Positions 16,006 to 26,116 of a stretch of 64,000 nucleotides of DNA are shown here, piece after piece. Source of the DNA: Flavobacterium sp. CF136. GTDB lineage: Bacteria > Bacteroidota > Bacteroidia > Flavobacteriales > Flavobacteriaceae. The number at the start of each line of letters is the position of its first letter. Position 1 is the first letter of the stretch. The translations under genes and the position numbers were made by a program. The stretch is taken from contig NZ_AKJZ01000016.1 in the NCBI RefSeq assembly GCF_000282055.1, positions 62,001 to 126,000 on the forward strand. The letters are read 5' to 3'. The notes under the pieces are model-generated. The model searched no databases. It was not told the origin of the DNA and worked only from the letters and a program-made list of their open reading frames with translations.

Positions 16006-17667
16006 ATGATTTACCCCAAAATACCGCTTGCTCAAAGCATTATAGAAATTTGTTCAGCAAAAGGCATCACCAACATTATAATTTCTCCCGGATCCAGAAA
16101 CGCACCTTTGACCATAGGTTTTGCACAAAATTCTAATTTTAACTGTTACAGCATTGCAGATGAACGCTGTGCAGCTTTTTTTGCATTAGGAATTGCCCAG
16201 CAAACCAAATTTCCAACAGCAATTGTCTGTACTTCAGGATCAGCATTATTGAATTATTATCCGGCAGTTGCGGAGGCATTTTACAGTCAGATTCCGTTAA
16301 TCGTTATTTCGGCAGATCGTCCGCAAAATAAAATAGATATTGGAGACGGTCAAACAATACGCCAACAAAATGTTTATGAAAATCATTCGGTCTTTAATGC
16401 CAATTTAACTGAAGAAGCTTCGGAAGAAAATGATTTAAAAATAAATAAAGCAATAGAAACAGCAATTCTTCAAAAAGGTCCGGTACATATTAATGCACCT
16501 TTTGAAGAGCCTTTGTATGAAACGGTTGAGATACTTTCGGTTCAATCAAAAATCACCAATGCTGAAGAAACGACTGAATCAAAAATCATTGAAAATGTAG
16601 AAGATTTTGTTTCTATTTGGAATTCGGCTAAACGCAAACTTGTTTTAGTTGGTGTAAATGAAGTAAATTCAATTGATGAGAAAACAATAGAGAATCTGGT
16701 TAAAGACCCATCGATTGTAGTGCTGACAGAAACTACCTCTAATTTACATCATCCGAGTTTTATTAATAGTATTGATACTTTAATTACACCCTTTGATGAT
16801 ATTGATTTTAAAGAGTTTGAACCGGAAATTTTAGTGACTTTTGGAGGAATGGTCGTTTCAAAACGTATTAAAGGTTTTTTACGAAAATACAAACCGGTGC
16901 ATCATTGGCATGTTGATACTTTACGTGCTTATGATACATTCAATGCATTAACAAAACATTTTGTAATGCAGCCAAATCATTTTTTCAATGATTTATTATC
17001 TAAAGCGGTTTTTGTAAAAAGTGATTATTTCAAACAGATAAACAAGATTTATGAGTTGCGAAAAATTAAAAAGCAAAAGTACTTGGATAAAATCCCATTT
17101 TCAGACTTTAAAGTGTTTGAAAAAGTAATAGCATCTTTGCCTAAAAATAGTCAATTGCAAATAAGTAACAGCTCAGCAATTCGATATGCACAATTAATTG
17201 ATATTGATCCGTCGATTGAAGTTTTTTGTAATCGCGGAACAAGTGGAATTGACGGAAGTACATCAACAGCAATTGGTGCAGCTGTCGGAAGCTTAAAACC
17301 TAATGTTTTTATTACCGGCGATATCAGCTTTTTATATGACAGCAATGCGTTATGGAATTCATATATTCCTAAAAACTTCAAAATTATTTTGATTAATAAT
17401 GGAGGAGGGGGGATCTTTAGAATTTTACCCGGACATGAAGAGAAACCTGTTTTTAATACCTATTTTGAGACTTCCCATCATTTAACTGCTGAGCATTTGG
17501 CAAAAATGTATCAAATAAATTATTTTACCGCAACAGATTTACCTTCATTAGAAAAAAGTATAACTTCATTTTATGAAATAAATGATAAACCAAATATTTT
17601 AGAAATTTTTACTCCAACTTTTGAAAATGATGTTATTTTAAAGCAATACTTCAGGGAATTGATTTAA
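16006..17667 (+). CDS. menD: SEPHCHC synthase (2-succinyl-5-enolpyruvyl-6-hydroxy-3-cyclohexene-1-carboxylate synthase)
   Basis: ThDP-dependent enzyme that adds the succinyl-semialdehyde unit from 2-oxoglutarate to isochorismate, the first committed step of menaquinone synthesis. The 553-residue protein shows the three ThDP-enzyme domains. The N-terminal part has IISPGSRNAPLT and the central catalytic glutamate region around SIADERCAAFFALG. The C-terminal ThDP/Mg motif begins GDISFLYDSNALWN, with the second metal ligand in NNGGGGIFR. menB and menA lie 11-13 kb downstream on the same strand. Confidence 0.95.
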   Translation: MIYPKIPLAQSIIEICSAKGITNIIISPGSRNAPLTIGFAQNSNFNCYSIADERCAAFFALGIAQQTKFPTAIVCTSGSALLNYYPAVAEAFYSQIPLIVISADRPQNKIDIGDGQTIRQQNVYENHSVFNANLTEEASEENDLKINKAIETAILQKGPVHINAPFEEPLYETVEILSVQSKITNAEETTESKIIENVEDFVSIWNSAKRKLVLVGVNEVNSIDEKTIENLVKDPSIVVLTETTSNLHHPSFINSIDTLITPFDDIDFKEFEPEILVTFGGMVVSKRIKGFLRKYKPVHHWHVDTLRAYDTFNALTKHFVMQPNHFFNDLLSKAVFVKSDYFKQINKIYELRKIKKQKYLDKIPFSDFKVFEKVIASLPKNSQLQISNSSAIRYAQLIDIDPSIEVFCNRGTSGIDGSTSTAIGAAVGSLKPNVFITGDISFLYDSNALWNSYIPKNFKIILINNGGGGIFRILPGHEEKPVFNTYFETSHHLTAEHLAKMYQINYFTATDLPSLEKSITSFYEINDKPNILEIFTPTFENDVILKQYFRELI

Positions 17668-17680
17668 ATAAATTAAGTAT

Positions 17681-17706
17681 AAAAGCGCCTGATCAGGTGC
17701 TTTTTT
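17681..17706 (+). terminator. Terminator after menD
   Basis: Compact hairpin AGCGCCTG/CAGGTGCT with an AT-only loop, followed by TTTTTT. Confidence 0.8.
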
Positions 17707-17721
17707 ATTTTAGCGAAAGTT

Positions 17722-19071
17722 TCAACGAATTGGTATTGGGAATACAGGTAAACTTGTATGTCCCAAATCATCAACTGTTTGTACTGCAAAGAAATAATTA
17801 TCTTTTGAATAGGGTATTTCAGCTTTAGTATCTTTTACAAAAAATGTTTTTTCCCAATTGGGAGAAGAAGTTTCTCTCATCAAAATCTGATAACCATACT
17901 GTACTTTCTCATCTGGGGCATTCCAAATTAACGTTGAAGAATTTGAAAGATTTTTAACTTCTATACCAACATTTACAGGAGCTTTCGGGGACCATGCTAA
18001 ATTTGCCAAAGTTGCTAAGTTGGCACAGGTATTTTTTCTTAAATAATCAAAATCCATAAATTCAGGAAGATCACCAAATTTAATATTATTTTCAGTTCTT
18101 AAATCCTGATGTTGATGTTCAAAATTTTCATTCATTTCACAAAACCTAACAGCAGTAAATCCATTTTGACTAAATGGGGTATGATCCCCACTGCGTAAAA
18201 AGCGATCATTTCTATACACCAATTTTACTTTTAACTGATCTACATATTGTTCTGTAACTATTTTAATATAACGTGCCAATAATCTCGAAGGACTATCATT
18301 GTCGCGATTTGTTGCTTTACGTATTTTAGCTTCGTCTTCAGTTTCTAAATACGGAATGGCTTCACTAAAGATTCTGACTTGCGTGTTGTCTCTTAAATTA
18401 GTTCCGCTGGATAAGCTATTTCCAATCATATCATTATTCAGCATGGTAATAATATTCCAATTAGATTCTTTAGCTAATTCGGCAAGATGTCTGGAGCCAT
18501 AAAGACCTTGTTCTTCGCCTGTTACAGCAACAAAAATAATAGTGGAAGGAAAAGATCTTTTGCTCATAATTTTAGCCAATTCCATTACAGCGGCAACTCC
18601 GGACGCATCATCATTAGCGCCCGGTGCATCAGATTTTACATTCATTACATTAGTTACACGTGAATCCAGATGTCCGCTGATAATAAGAATACGGTTATCA
18701 TTAGGATCTGTTCCTTTTAAAGTTGCCATTACATTACCAAGCTGGCTGTCTGTTGTAATTCGTTTCCCGTCAGCCTTAATTGTAAAATAATCAATAGTTG
18801 AAGTTAACCTTCCATTAGATTCCAAAGCATATTTATCAAATTCAGATTTTACCCATTTTTGTGCGGCACCAATTCCTTTGGTTTTACTCTTCGTGTCACT
18901 CAAAGTATGTCTGGTTCCAAAAGAAACTAATTTCCTCACCGTTGCTTCCAGGTTTTCCGCTTTAACTTCTGTAATCATTTTTTTTATTTCCGGATCTTCA
19001 GCAACTTGTGAAATACTTATTTGAGAAAAGAATAAAAAGGTAAAAACGAAATAAAAAGTATTTTTTTTCAT
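17722..19071 (-). CDS. Secreted M28-family zinc aminopeptidase
   Basis: A 449-residue exported peptidase. The signal peptide ends near residue 22 (SISQVAED). A co-catalytic two-zinc M28 domain follows: ISGHLDSR (His134, Asp136), PGANDDASG (Asp154/155), VTGEEQGLYGS (Glu186 catalytic and Glu187 metal), NNDMIG and a late SGDHTPF His. Residues from about 365 onward (VGIEVKNLSNSSTLIWNAPD to the end) look like a fibronectin type III-like domain. No T9SS C-terminal domain is visible, so it is probably periplasmic or exported by another route. It probably trims peptides for nutrition. Confidence 0.9.
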   Translation of the reverse strand: MKKNTFYFVFTFLFFSQISISQVAEDPEIKKMITEVKAENLEATVRKLVSFGTRHTLSDTKSKTKGIGAAQKWVKSEFDKYALESNGRLTSTIDYFTIKADGKRITTDSQLGNVMATLKGTDPNDNRILIISGHLDSRVTNVMNVKSDAPGANDDASGVAAVMELAKIMSKRSFPSTIIFVAVTGEEQGLYGSRHLAELAKESNWNIITMLNNDMIGNSLSSGTNLRDNTQVRIFSEAIPYLETEDEAKIRKATNRDNDSPSRLLARYIKIVTEQYVDQLKVKLVYRNDRFLRSGDHTPFSQNGFTAVRFCEMNENFEHQHQDLRTENNIKFGDLPEFMDFDYLRKNTCANLATLANLAWSPKAPVNVGIEVKNLSNSSTLIWNAPDEKVQYGYQILMRETSSPNWEKTFFVKDTKAEIPYSKDNYFFAVQTVDDLGHTSLPVFPIPIR

Positions 19072-19185
19072 TTGATTTGGAATTAATTAAGGTTCTCAAA
19101 TTTAATTAAAATAGAATGAATCCTAAAAAAGATATTTCTTAATTTTTATGCAAAACATTTTTCGCTTTACCATTTTCAAACTTCG

Positions 19186-19193
19186 TACATTTG
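19186..19193 (+). promoter_or_regulatory. Possible -7 box (TACATTTG) for cvfB
   Basis: Perfect TAnnTTTG match, 44 bp before the cvfB start; the -33 element is poor. Confidence 0.4.
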
Positions 19194-19237
19194 CGCTTTA
19201 AAAACTTAGCTGTTTTAGAGCTCAGAATCTCATTATA

Positions 19238-20092
19238 ATGATTGAAATAGGAAAATACAATACACTTACCATCTTACGTGATACCAAAGTTGGATTATTT
19301 TTAGGAAATCCTGAAAAAGACCCGGAAGGGATTCATGATATATTATTACCAAATAAATACGTTCCGAATGAATTTGAAATAGGCGAAGAACTCGTTGTCT
19401 TTGTTTATTTAGACCATGAGCAGCGCCCGGTTGCAACAACACTTGAACCTTATATTTTATTGAATGAATTTGCTTTATTGAGGGTAAATTACATCAATCA
19501 GGTTGGCGCCTTTATGGATTGGGGGATGGAAAAAGATATCCTTGTTCCGTTTAAGGAGCAGGCCCGTCCAATGGAAAAAGGAAAGCGTTATTTGGTTTAT
19601 CTTTATATGGATGAGAAAACCAATCGTTTAGTGGCTTCAAGTAAATTGAACCAATTTTTAAAGAACGATCAGCTTACAGTTGAAAAAGGGGAAGAAGTTG
19701 ATTTAATCGTTTCGCATATTACTGAATTGGGAATCAATGTGATCATCAATGAACAACATAAAGGATTGTTATATAAAGATGAAGTATATGATGATGCGAT
19801 AAGAACCGGAGACAGGATGCGTGGTTATATAAAAAATATTCGTCCCGATAATAAAATAGATGTTGCTTTGCAGGTACAGGGTTATCAAAGCATTGAGCCT
19901 AATGCCGAGAAAATCCTGGATGAATTAAGAGCTAATCGTGGATTTTTACGCTTAAATGATAATTCACATCCTGAAGACATTAAAACCGTATTAAAAATGA
20001 GCAAAAAAACTTTTAAAAAAGCAATTGGAGCTCTTTATAAAGACAAACTTATAGAAATTAAAGAGGATGGAATTTATCTTGTAAAAGAATAA
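19238..20092 (+). CDS. cvfB: S1-like RNA-binding protein, CvfB family
   Basis: A 284-residue cytosolic protein beginning MIEIGKYNTLTILRDTKVGLFL, characteristic of CvfB/YitL. It has several S1-like OB-fold segments (residues about 5-60, 65-130 and 145-215, the last with DKIDVALQ-type ending DNKIDVALQVQGY). A C-terminal winged-helix segment (VLKMSKKTFKKAIGALYKD) comes last. In Gram-positive bacteria the family affects virulence gene expression through RNA binding; the role here is unknown. Monocistronic with its own terminator. Confidence 0.88.
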   Translation: MIEIGKYNTLTILRDTKVGLFLGNPEKDPEGIHDILLPNKYVPNEFEIGEELVVFVYLDHEQRPVATTLEPYILLNEFALLRVNYINQVGAFMDWGMEKDILVPFKEQARPMEKGKRYLVYLYMDEKTNRLVASSKLNQFLKNDQLTVEKGEEVDLIVSHITELGINVIINEQHKGLLYKDEVYDDAIRTGDRMRGYIKNIRPDNKIDVALQVQGYQSIEPNAEKILDELRANRGFLRLNDNSHPEDIKTVLKMSKKTFKKAIGALYKDKLIEIKEDGIYLVKE

Positions 20093-20111
20093 AATTACTT
20101 AAAAATTAATT

Positions 20112-20151
20112 CAAAAAAATCCCGAGAAGGAATCTTTTTGGGATTTTTTTA
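20112..20151 (+). terminator. Terminator between cvfB and the convergent acyltransferase gene
   Basis: AAAAAAATCCC / GGGATTTTTTT stem, symmetric, probably serving both converging genes. Confidence 0.75.
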
Positions 20152-21018
20152 TTTTCGGTGTTTCCATCTTTTGTGCGTCCATAAATAATATTCCGGAGCT
20201 TCAAGAATTTGTTTTTCCACTTCTTTTAAATACATTTCAGTAATTTCAAAATTTGCATAATCATTTGGATTTTCGCAAATCGGAACTATCGTTGATTCAT
20301 AATATCCTCTTTTTATTTTTTTTACTTTAATAAATAAAACACTTAAATCATATTTTTTGGCGAGCATTTCACCACCGGTATGAACCGGAACTTCAATTCC
20401 CATAAACGTTTTTGAATGAAAAATTCTATCCATTTTAGGTGATTGATCACTGGCTAATCCATAAAGGCTTAAAATTCCTTCTCGTTGATTTTGTGCCATT
20501 AATGGAATTGTTTTTTTAGTTTCAACTAATTCAGTACCATATTTTGAACGTATTTTTCGAACTAATTTATCAAAATAAGGATTGGCAATTTTTTTATAAA
20601 CACCAATTGGTCTGAATTTTAATCTTTTAGTAAGGCTCAAAAGCCATTCCCAACTCGCATAATGAGAAGCTAATAAAACGATACTTTTACCTTTTTCTTC
20701 ATATGCCCTCATCGCATCAATATTGGTAACAGTAAATCTTTTATCCATTTCTTCCGGAGAAATATTCATTGTTTTTATCATTTCCAAAAACATATCACAC
20801 ATATGCTGATAGAATTTTTTTTCTATAACTTTTCGTTCTGTATCGTTTAAATGAGGTAATGCAAGAGCAAGGTTTTCACGTACTATTTTTTTGCGGTAGC
20901 CTAAAACATAATACACCAGAAAATAAACACAATCTGAAAACCAGTAAAATATTCGAAAAGGAAGTATTGAAATAAACCAAAGTAGCGGATAAGCCAAAAT
21001 ATAAACAAGAAACTGCAT
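20149..21018 (-). CDS. Lysophospholipid/lipid A-type acyltransferase (LpxL/HtrB family)
   Basis: A 289-residue inner-membrane protein with an N-terminal hydrophobic anchor (FLVYILAYPLLWFISILPFRIFYWF). It has the family motif H-x4-E in LLASHYASWEWL, where His and Glu form the catalytic pair. GIYGLASDQSPKM-like sequence (residues about 192-203) and an ending YYLWTHKRWKHRK, matching the conserved LWxHRRW, are also present. It adds a secondary acyl chain to lipid A in Gram-negatives, or to a related lipid in Bacteroidota. Convergent with cvfB. Confidence 0.88.
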   Translation of the reverse strand: MQFLVYILAYPLLWFISILPFRIFYWFSDCVYFLVYYVLGYRKKIVRENLALALPHLNDTERKVIEKKFYQHMCDMFLEMIKTMNISPEEMDKRFTVTNIDAMRAYEEKGKSIVLLASHYASWEWLLSLTKRLKFRPIGVYKKIANPYFDKLVRKIRSKYGTELVETKKTIPLMAQNQREGILSLYGLASDQSPKMDRIFHSKTFMGIEVPVHTGGEMLAKKYDLSVLFIKVKKIKRGYYESTIVPICENPNDYANFEITEMYLKEVEKQILEAPEYYLWTHKRWKHRK

Positions 21019-21130
21019 CTAACTTTTTTTTACAAAGATAAAGTAAAAATGAATAACGCCATATATTTTGGACAGTTTGAAAGTTATCTCCAAGATTGAC
21101 TATATTTACAATTCAAATAAAATAAAATTT

Positions 21131-21769
21131 ATGAATACCATTTTGATAGGGATTATTGTTGCCAATGCACTAATTAGTTACAAAGGATTTAACGATCTTG
21201 CTTTTTTTAGAAAATACGAATTTCATGTTGGAAGTATTCGTTCCGGCGAGCAGATAAGAATGCTTTCTTCGGGTTTTTTACATGCTGATATAATGCATTT
21301 AGCGTTTAATATGCTGACGCTTTGGTTTTTTGCGCCAACCGTTATTGATTATCTGGGTAATTTTTCATTCATTTTAGTTTATGTTGGGAGTTTAATTTTT
21401 GGAAGCTTACTAACTATGTTATTCCATAAAAATGATTACAGTTATCGGGCCGTTGGAGCTTCAGGAGCTGTAACGGGTGTTTTATATTCCGCAATATTAT
21501 TACAACCTGACATGATGTTGGGAATTTTTGGGATCATTCCTATACCAGCGTATCTTTTCGGAATTTTATATTTATTATATTCTATTTATGGGATGAAAGC
21601 CAAAAATGATAACATTGGGCATACGGCGCATTTTGGAGGAGCTGTAGGAGGTTATTTAATCACTTTGATAAGAGAACCGTCATTGATTATGGACCATAGT
21701 TTGATGACAATTTTACTGGCGATTCCTATTCTAATACTTTTTGTAATGGCTAAAATGGATAAATTATAA
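21131..21769 (+). CDS. Rhomboid-family intramembrane serine protease
   Basis: About 212 residues with six hydrophobic segments. The catalytic dyad is visible: Ser in RAVGASGAVTG and His in GHTAHFGGAVGGY; HLAFNM (the HxxxN of the family) lies in TM2. It cleaves transmembrane substrates in the inner membrane; substrates unknown. Start chosen at ATG 21131 (MNTILIGIIVANALIS), which places the first residues at TM1. A TTG at 21068 would add 21 unsupported residues. It is followed after 52 bp by the SIMPL gene on the same strand. Confidence 0.9.
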   Translation: MNTILIGIIVANALISYKGFNDLAFFRKYEFHVGSIRSGEQIRMLSSGFLHADIMHLAFNMLTLWFFAPTVIDYLGNFSFILVYVGSLIFGSLLTMLFHKNDYSYRAVGASGAVTGVLYSAILLQPDMMLGIFGIIPIPAYLFGILYLLYSIYGMKAKNDNIGHTAHFGGAVGGYLITLIREPSLIMDHSLMTILLAIPILILFVMAKMDKL

Positions 21770-21821
21770 TGCTGGCATAAATTTTGAAATGCCATTATTA
21801 AATAATTTAAATATAACAAAA

Positions 21822-22511
21822 ATGAAAAAACTAGTATTATTTATAACAATCATGTTTATGACAATGACTTACGGTCAGGAAATCAAGCAAATTCCTCAAA
21901 TAAATGTAAATGGAGAAGGAAAAATAAAAGTAACACCTGATCAGGTTAGTATTTCGGCTACGGTTGAAACAAAAGGGAATAATGCTAAGGATGTTAAAAA
22001 ACAAAACGACGAAAAAATAGATGCTGTTTTAAAATTCATTAAAAAAATGAATATTCCAACAGCAGATTTTAAAACGAAACAGGTTGCTCTAAATCCGCAG
22101 TATGATTATGAGAAAAAGAAAACCAGCTACAATGCGATACAAACAGTAGAAATTGTATTGAAAGATTTATCTAAATATGATGAATTGATGGAAGGTTTGG
22201 TTCAGCAAGGAATTAATCGTATAGACAAAGTTTCTTTTGAATCATCTAAACTAACCCAATATCAGTCAGAAGCAAGAAAACTGGCTATTAAAGATGCAAA
22301 ATCAAAAGCAGAAGACTATGTTTCGGTTTTAGGTCAAAAAATTGGAAAAGCAATTACTATTTCCGATAATTCACAAATTTACCAGCCACAGCCAATGTAT
22401 GCAGGTATGAGAATGAAAGAATCAGCTGATGCAGGCGCTTCAAATGAAACTTTAGCGATTGGAGAAATTGAAATTACAGCAAATGTGAGCGTTAGTTTTA
22501 TCTTAGACTAA
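21822..22511 (+). CDS. SIMPL (DUF541) domain periplasmic protein
   Basis: A 229-residue exported protein. Start at ATG 21822 gives a normal signal peptide (MKKLVLFITIMFMTMTYGQ); the upstream ATG at 21789 would put 11 charged or polar residues ahead of it. The rest is a single SIMPL domain: INVNGEGKIKVTPDQVSISATVETKG near the start and AIKDAKSKAEDYVSVLGQKIGKAITISD near the end, closing with EIEITANVSVSFILD. Members include E. coli YggE (oxidative stress). No enzymatic activity is known. Confidence 0.9.
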   Translation: MKKLVLFITIMFMTMTYGQEIKQIPQINVNGEGKIKVTPDQVSISATVETKGNNAKDVKKQNDEKIDAVLKFIKKMNIPTADFKTKQVALNPQYDYEKKKTSYNAIQTVEIVLKDLSKYDELMEGLVQQGINRIDKVSFESSKLTQYQSEARKLAIKDAKSKAEDYVSVLGQKIGKAITISDNSQIYQPQPMYAGMRMKESADAGASNETLAIGEIEITANVSVSFILD

Positions 22512-22531
22512 ACTTAAAAACAGATTACAAT

Positions 22532-22579
22532 AAAAATTCCCAATACCAATAATCTTAAATTTTGGTATTGGGAATTTTT
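22532..22579 (+). terminator. Terminator after SIMPL gene
   Basis: AAAAATTCCCAATACCAA pairs with TTGGTATTGGGAATTTTT. The right arm is the beginning of the 63-bp direct repeat copy A. Confidence 0.85.
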
Positions 22580-22624
22580 AATTTTATGCCATAAAAAAAG
22601 TCCTAATTTTCATTAGGCCTTTTT
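22562..22624. repeat. 63-bp direct repeat, copy A
   Basis: Matches 27025-27087 in the same orientation with two mismatches by hand alignment. It comprises the right arm of the SIMPL terminator, ATTTTATGCCAT, and a second terminator-like hairpin (AAAAAAAGTCCTAA / TTAGGCCTTTTT) that is an imperfect copy of the tRNA-Tyr terminator. The two copies frame a 4.4-kb islet with two secreted protease genes. Confidence 0.88.
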
Positions 22625-22829
22625 CATTGTTTTTAGGTTAATTCTACAATATAAATTCCGTGACTAAAGCCATTGGTAGAAAAATTATAATTTATGCTAA
22701 TACCAAGATCTTAAGAATAGTCTTTAATGCGGATTAGGAAAAATTCCACTTACTTTCATAGAAGTATAAAGTACAAAATTAAAAACTATTTATGTAATAC
22801 GTTGAAAAAAGTAGATAATCAACAATAGC

Positions 22830-25544
22830 TTAAAAAATTGCAATTTTACCTGTTTGCATTTCTCCTAAGCTTGTAACTATTTTATAGATATAAATTCCTG
22901 ACGCAATATTTTTCATATAAATGTTATTGGTTTTAGAAAGTAATGGCGAAGTAATGGTATTTTGTCCACTAATATCATATAAATAGAAAATAGCGTTTTG
23001 CTCTTTTTTGGCTTCAATATTTAATTCTTCATTTTTGCTTAATAGAGTGGGGGAAACAAAAAACAAATCATTGCCTAAATAGTTGGTATCAAGAATTGGA
23101 GAACTTATTATATTATTGTTTTTTAAAATTATGTTTATTTTATATTTATTAATGCCTTTTATAGGGACAGTGTCTAAAAAAGAGAATGTTTTTGAATTGA
23201 TATCATTTATTGTACTAATAACACTTTCGGCATTATTAATTATTTTTACTAACTCAATTCTTTTGATATTGAACAAGCTAAAAAGACTGGCATCAATTTT
23301 TACTTTGTTCTGTTCAAAAACTTCTGCTACAGTCAACTCGAAATAACAATTTGAGTTTTGAGCATATTGTAATGTTGACTCACTTTTTATTCCTTCATTA
23401 TTGTCAAGTACAGGAACTACAGTGTAGATTTTTCCGTCAGTATACGTGTAATTTGAGCTTGTTGTTTGTTCTTTAAATTCTAAATGATCTCCTGTTAGTT
23501 TATATATATTAAATGAAGTAACATTGGTAGGTTTGTCCCAATTAATTTCTGTTGTGCCATCACAAACTAAGCTCGTACTAATATTTAAATCATAAGAAAT
23601 CGTAAAGCTTTCAGAGATATAATCGGTATTATCAATAGTCATTTTTAGTTTTGCTTTTGAAAATTTTTGTTCTGTAGGCGTATAAGTAAATTGTTCATTA
23701 TCCAGATTTATATTATCTGTGATAATTTCCCAGGTCTGTCCATTATTATAACTAATAGACAATTGTCCTGGAATACCAGAAAATGAAGAATCCCATTTGA
23801 AAGGCGAAATAGTTTTGCCGTCATAAGGGAAATTATCATTATGAGCAGGGTAATTCCATTCAAATCGATTTTCCAATTCATATTCGTAAGCGATACTGTA
23901 TTCCTGGGATGTATTGGAGACGTATGAACCAATAATATTGATAGTATAAGATCCAGATACGGGGTTTTCACTAGTGACTTGCTCTATAGTGTTAATTTTA
24001 TCTTTGCCTCTTACAGCTTGTTGCTGTGGAGCATCCGGATTAAGAATCCATGGTAAAAAAGTGTTATTGTCAGCTGAAATTACTTCCATATCTAAATCGT
24101 TTACCAAACTTATATTACTATTGATTGCAGCGGGCAAATCATTCCATACTAATGTGATTTTTAAGTTTTTTGCATTTGACGGAAGCGTAATGGTATGTGA
24201 ATTTGTCTGACCAGATGTCAAATTACCAGATATAATTCTATTTTCGCTGATGGTTTTTAAACTTTTATTAGCATTGATATTACCATAGCCATAGGTAAAA
24301 TCCGGGCCTATGTTACCTAAATCTTTTGCACTATTAATTAAAATTGCTTTTGTGAGCGCATTCGTCAAAGAGGTATTGTTTATTGTTTTATAATGTTGCT
24401 TCATCAATGTAATAATTCCTGTAGCTAGTGCTGTAGAATTTGAAGTTCCCTGTGTGCTAAAGGCCACTAAATCTGGTTTTACACGTCCGTCATAGGCTGG
24501 ACCTTTTGATGAAAACGGCATAATTATTTCATTTTGGTCAATACAACCAAATACAATACTGTTTTTAGATTGCTTAAAATTACCCGTAATAGATTTATAA
24601 CCCTGGAGTCCACTATTACCTGAGGAAAAGCAATGAGTCAAATTTACATTTGAGAATAATTGAAAATCATAGGCATTAGCGAGAGAGCCATAAAAATTCT
24701 CAATCAATGTGCCGTAGGAATGATTTTGAGTGGTTGCACCTTCTAAAGTTGCAACTTCATCGGGATAAATATTCAAAAAGTCAGACGATTGTATTTTAGC
24801 CTTTTGAACGACTCCTTTTCCTAATTCAGAACTATTTCCTAATCCGCAAACTATAGTAGCCATAGCCGTTGCATGGCTCGTTACATTAGCCGATTGTGTT
24901 TTAGAAGGAATGTGTTTATTTAAAAGGTCTATATCATTTAGATCAAAAAAATCATCTTTGATAGAAACAATCTGATTTTCGCCTGTTAAAAGAGGAAAAT
25001 TAATATTGGCTTTATTTATAGAATTTATACTAAAATTTTGATCTATTATTTTAGATTCAGCTTTTGGCTGTAGGGATTCTTGCGAAATAGAAGATACACT
25101 GTTCAACTCTATGATCTCATCAATAATTTTTTTCGAATCACTTTTTATGATTACAAGATGATTATCGAGTATTTTAATATCAGAAATACGCATTGATTTC
25201 AATTCAGTAATTAAAGCGTCGATTGTATCAGTTGCAATTATATACTGCCTTTTTTCCTCATGATTTGAAAAATTTGAGGGTAATTTCCATAAACTATTAA
25301 CAGGAAGGTTTTTTTTTACAGAGTGGTCAGATCGTAAACTTTCATTTTCAATAATACAAAAAGTACTGTCCAGTTTTTTTACAACCTTGTATTTGTTTTG
25401 ATGTGCATTTTCTAAAAATGTAAAATAGTATTTCTCAAATTTTCTTTCGTTTTCTTTTTTGATGTATCGTTTCCATTTTTCGGCACTTTGCGAGAAACTG
25501 ATTGTCGTTATCATAAAAAAGAGAAAGGTAATTCGTTTATTCAT
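22830..25544 (-). CDS. Secreted subtilisin-like serine protease (S8) with T9SS sorting domain
   Basis: A 904-residue protease. Signal peptide to about residue 18, then a roughly 170-residue prodomain-like region. The S8 catalytic domain has Asp197 or 198 (VSIKDDFFD), His224 (TSHATAMATIVCG), the oxyanion Asn310 (HCFSSGNSG) and Ser368 (QGTSNSTALATG). A C-terminal P-domain-like beta region follows (about 430-550), then Ig/FnIII-like domains, and a T9SS type A sorting domain in the last 70 residues ending YIYKIVTSLGEMQTGKIAIF. Asp and His motifs diverge from the textbook (HATAMA instead of HGTHVA), as in other Bacteroidota S8 proteins. Divergent from the M57 protease gene across a 572-bp gap. Confidence 0.9.
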   Translation of the reverse strand: MNKRITFLFFMITTISFSQSAEKWKRYIKKENERKFEKYYFTFLENAHQNKYKVVKKLDSTFCIIENESLRSDHSVKKNLPVNSLWKLPSNFSNHEEKRQYIIATDTIDALITELKSMRISDIKILDNHLVIIKSDSKKIIDEIIELNSVSSISQESLQPKAESKIIDQNFSINSINKANINFPLLTGENQIVSIKDDFFDLNDIDLLNKHIPSKTQSANVTSHATAMATIVCGLGNSSELGKGVVQKAKIQSSDFLNIYPDEVATLEGATTQNHSYGTLIENFYGSLANAYDFQLFSNVNLTHCFSSGNSGLQGYKSITGNFKQSKNSIVFGCIDQNEIIMPFSSKGPAYDGRVKPDLVAFSTQGTSNSTALATGIITLMKQHYKTINNTSLTNALTKAILINSAKDLGNIGPDFTYGYGNINANKSLKTISENRIISGNLTSGQTNSHTITLPSNAKNLKITLVWNDLPAAINSNISLVNDLDMEVISADNNTFLPWILNPDAPQQQAVRGKDKINTIEQVTSENPVSGSYTINIIGSYVSNTSQEYSIAYEYELENRFEWNYPAHNDNFPYDGKTISPFKWDSSFSGIPGQLSISYNNGQTWEIITDNINLDNEQFTYTPTEQKFSKAKLKMTIDNTDYISESFTISYDLNISTSLVCDGTTEINWDKPTNVTSFNIYKLTGDHLEFKEQTTSSNYTYTDGKIYTVVPVLDNNEGIKSESTLQYAQNSNCYFELTVAEVFEQNKVKIDASLFSLFNIKRIELVKIINNAESVISTINDINSKTFSFLDTVPIKGINKYKINIILKNNNIISSPILDTNYLGNDLFFVSPTLLSKNEELNIEAKKEQNAIFYLYDISGQNTITSPLLSKTNNIYMKNIASGIYIYKIVTSLGEMQTGKIAIF

Positions 25545-26116
25545 TTACTATATATGTTATAAATTTTATAAGCATTATTATCAATATTATCAATGGCACA
25601 AAGATTGTCTGTTGCACGTGCTTATCCCTTTTAATTAGACAAGGTAAAGATAAAATTTGTGCTTAATGATTTCTATTTGAAATATTTATCCGTTATAAGT
25701 AAATCAAAGTTATTAAATTATTTGTAAAAATTTTATGATTTTTTATTTCATTCTAAATCTTCAAAATCTGTAAAAGCAATATTGTATTTGTAATCGTTTT
25801 TATATTTAAATACTATTCTAAAAAATGTAAAATATTTTTTTTTACTGCTAAACAAAGTAAAATATTGAACTAGTATAATGATATTTAACTAACTGGTTTA
25901 TGTTTGATTCCCGATTTAACTGGATCTTCCCTAATAATCAGATAATTATTATTAAAATAATAATACAAAATATTTAACAAAGAATGTTAAATTTGTTAAA
26001 TATAAAATTTATAAGTATTTTAATGTTAAATATTATATAAATTTGAGGACAAATGTTACAATATCTTGTAAAGACCCCTTTTTTATCAACTAAATTTAAC
26101 AATCAAAAAGATTACT
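25545..26116. other. Divergent intergenic region between the two protease genes
   Basis: Very AT-rich, no ORF supported. TAAATTTG boxes at 25988-25995 and 26038-26045 match TAnnTTTG upstream of the M57 gene (the second is about 70 bp before its start); no convincing -33 TTG was found at the right distance. The phrase TGTTAAAT recurs several times in 25984-26032. No hairpin of note. Confidence 0.4.
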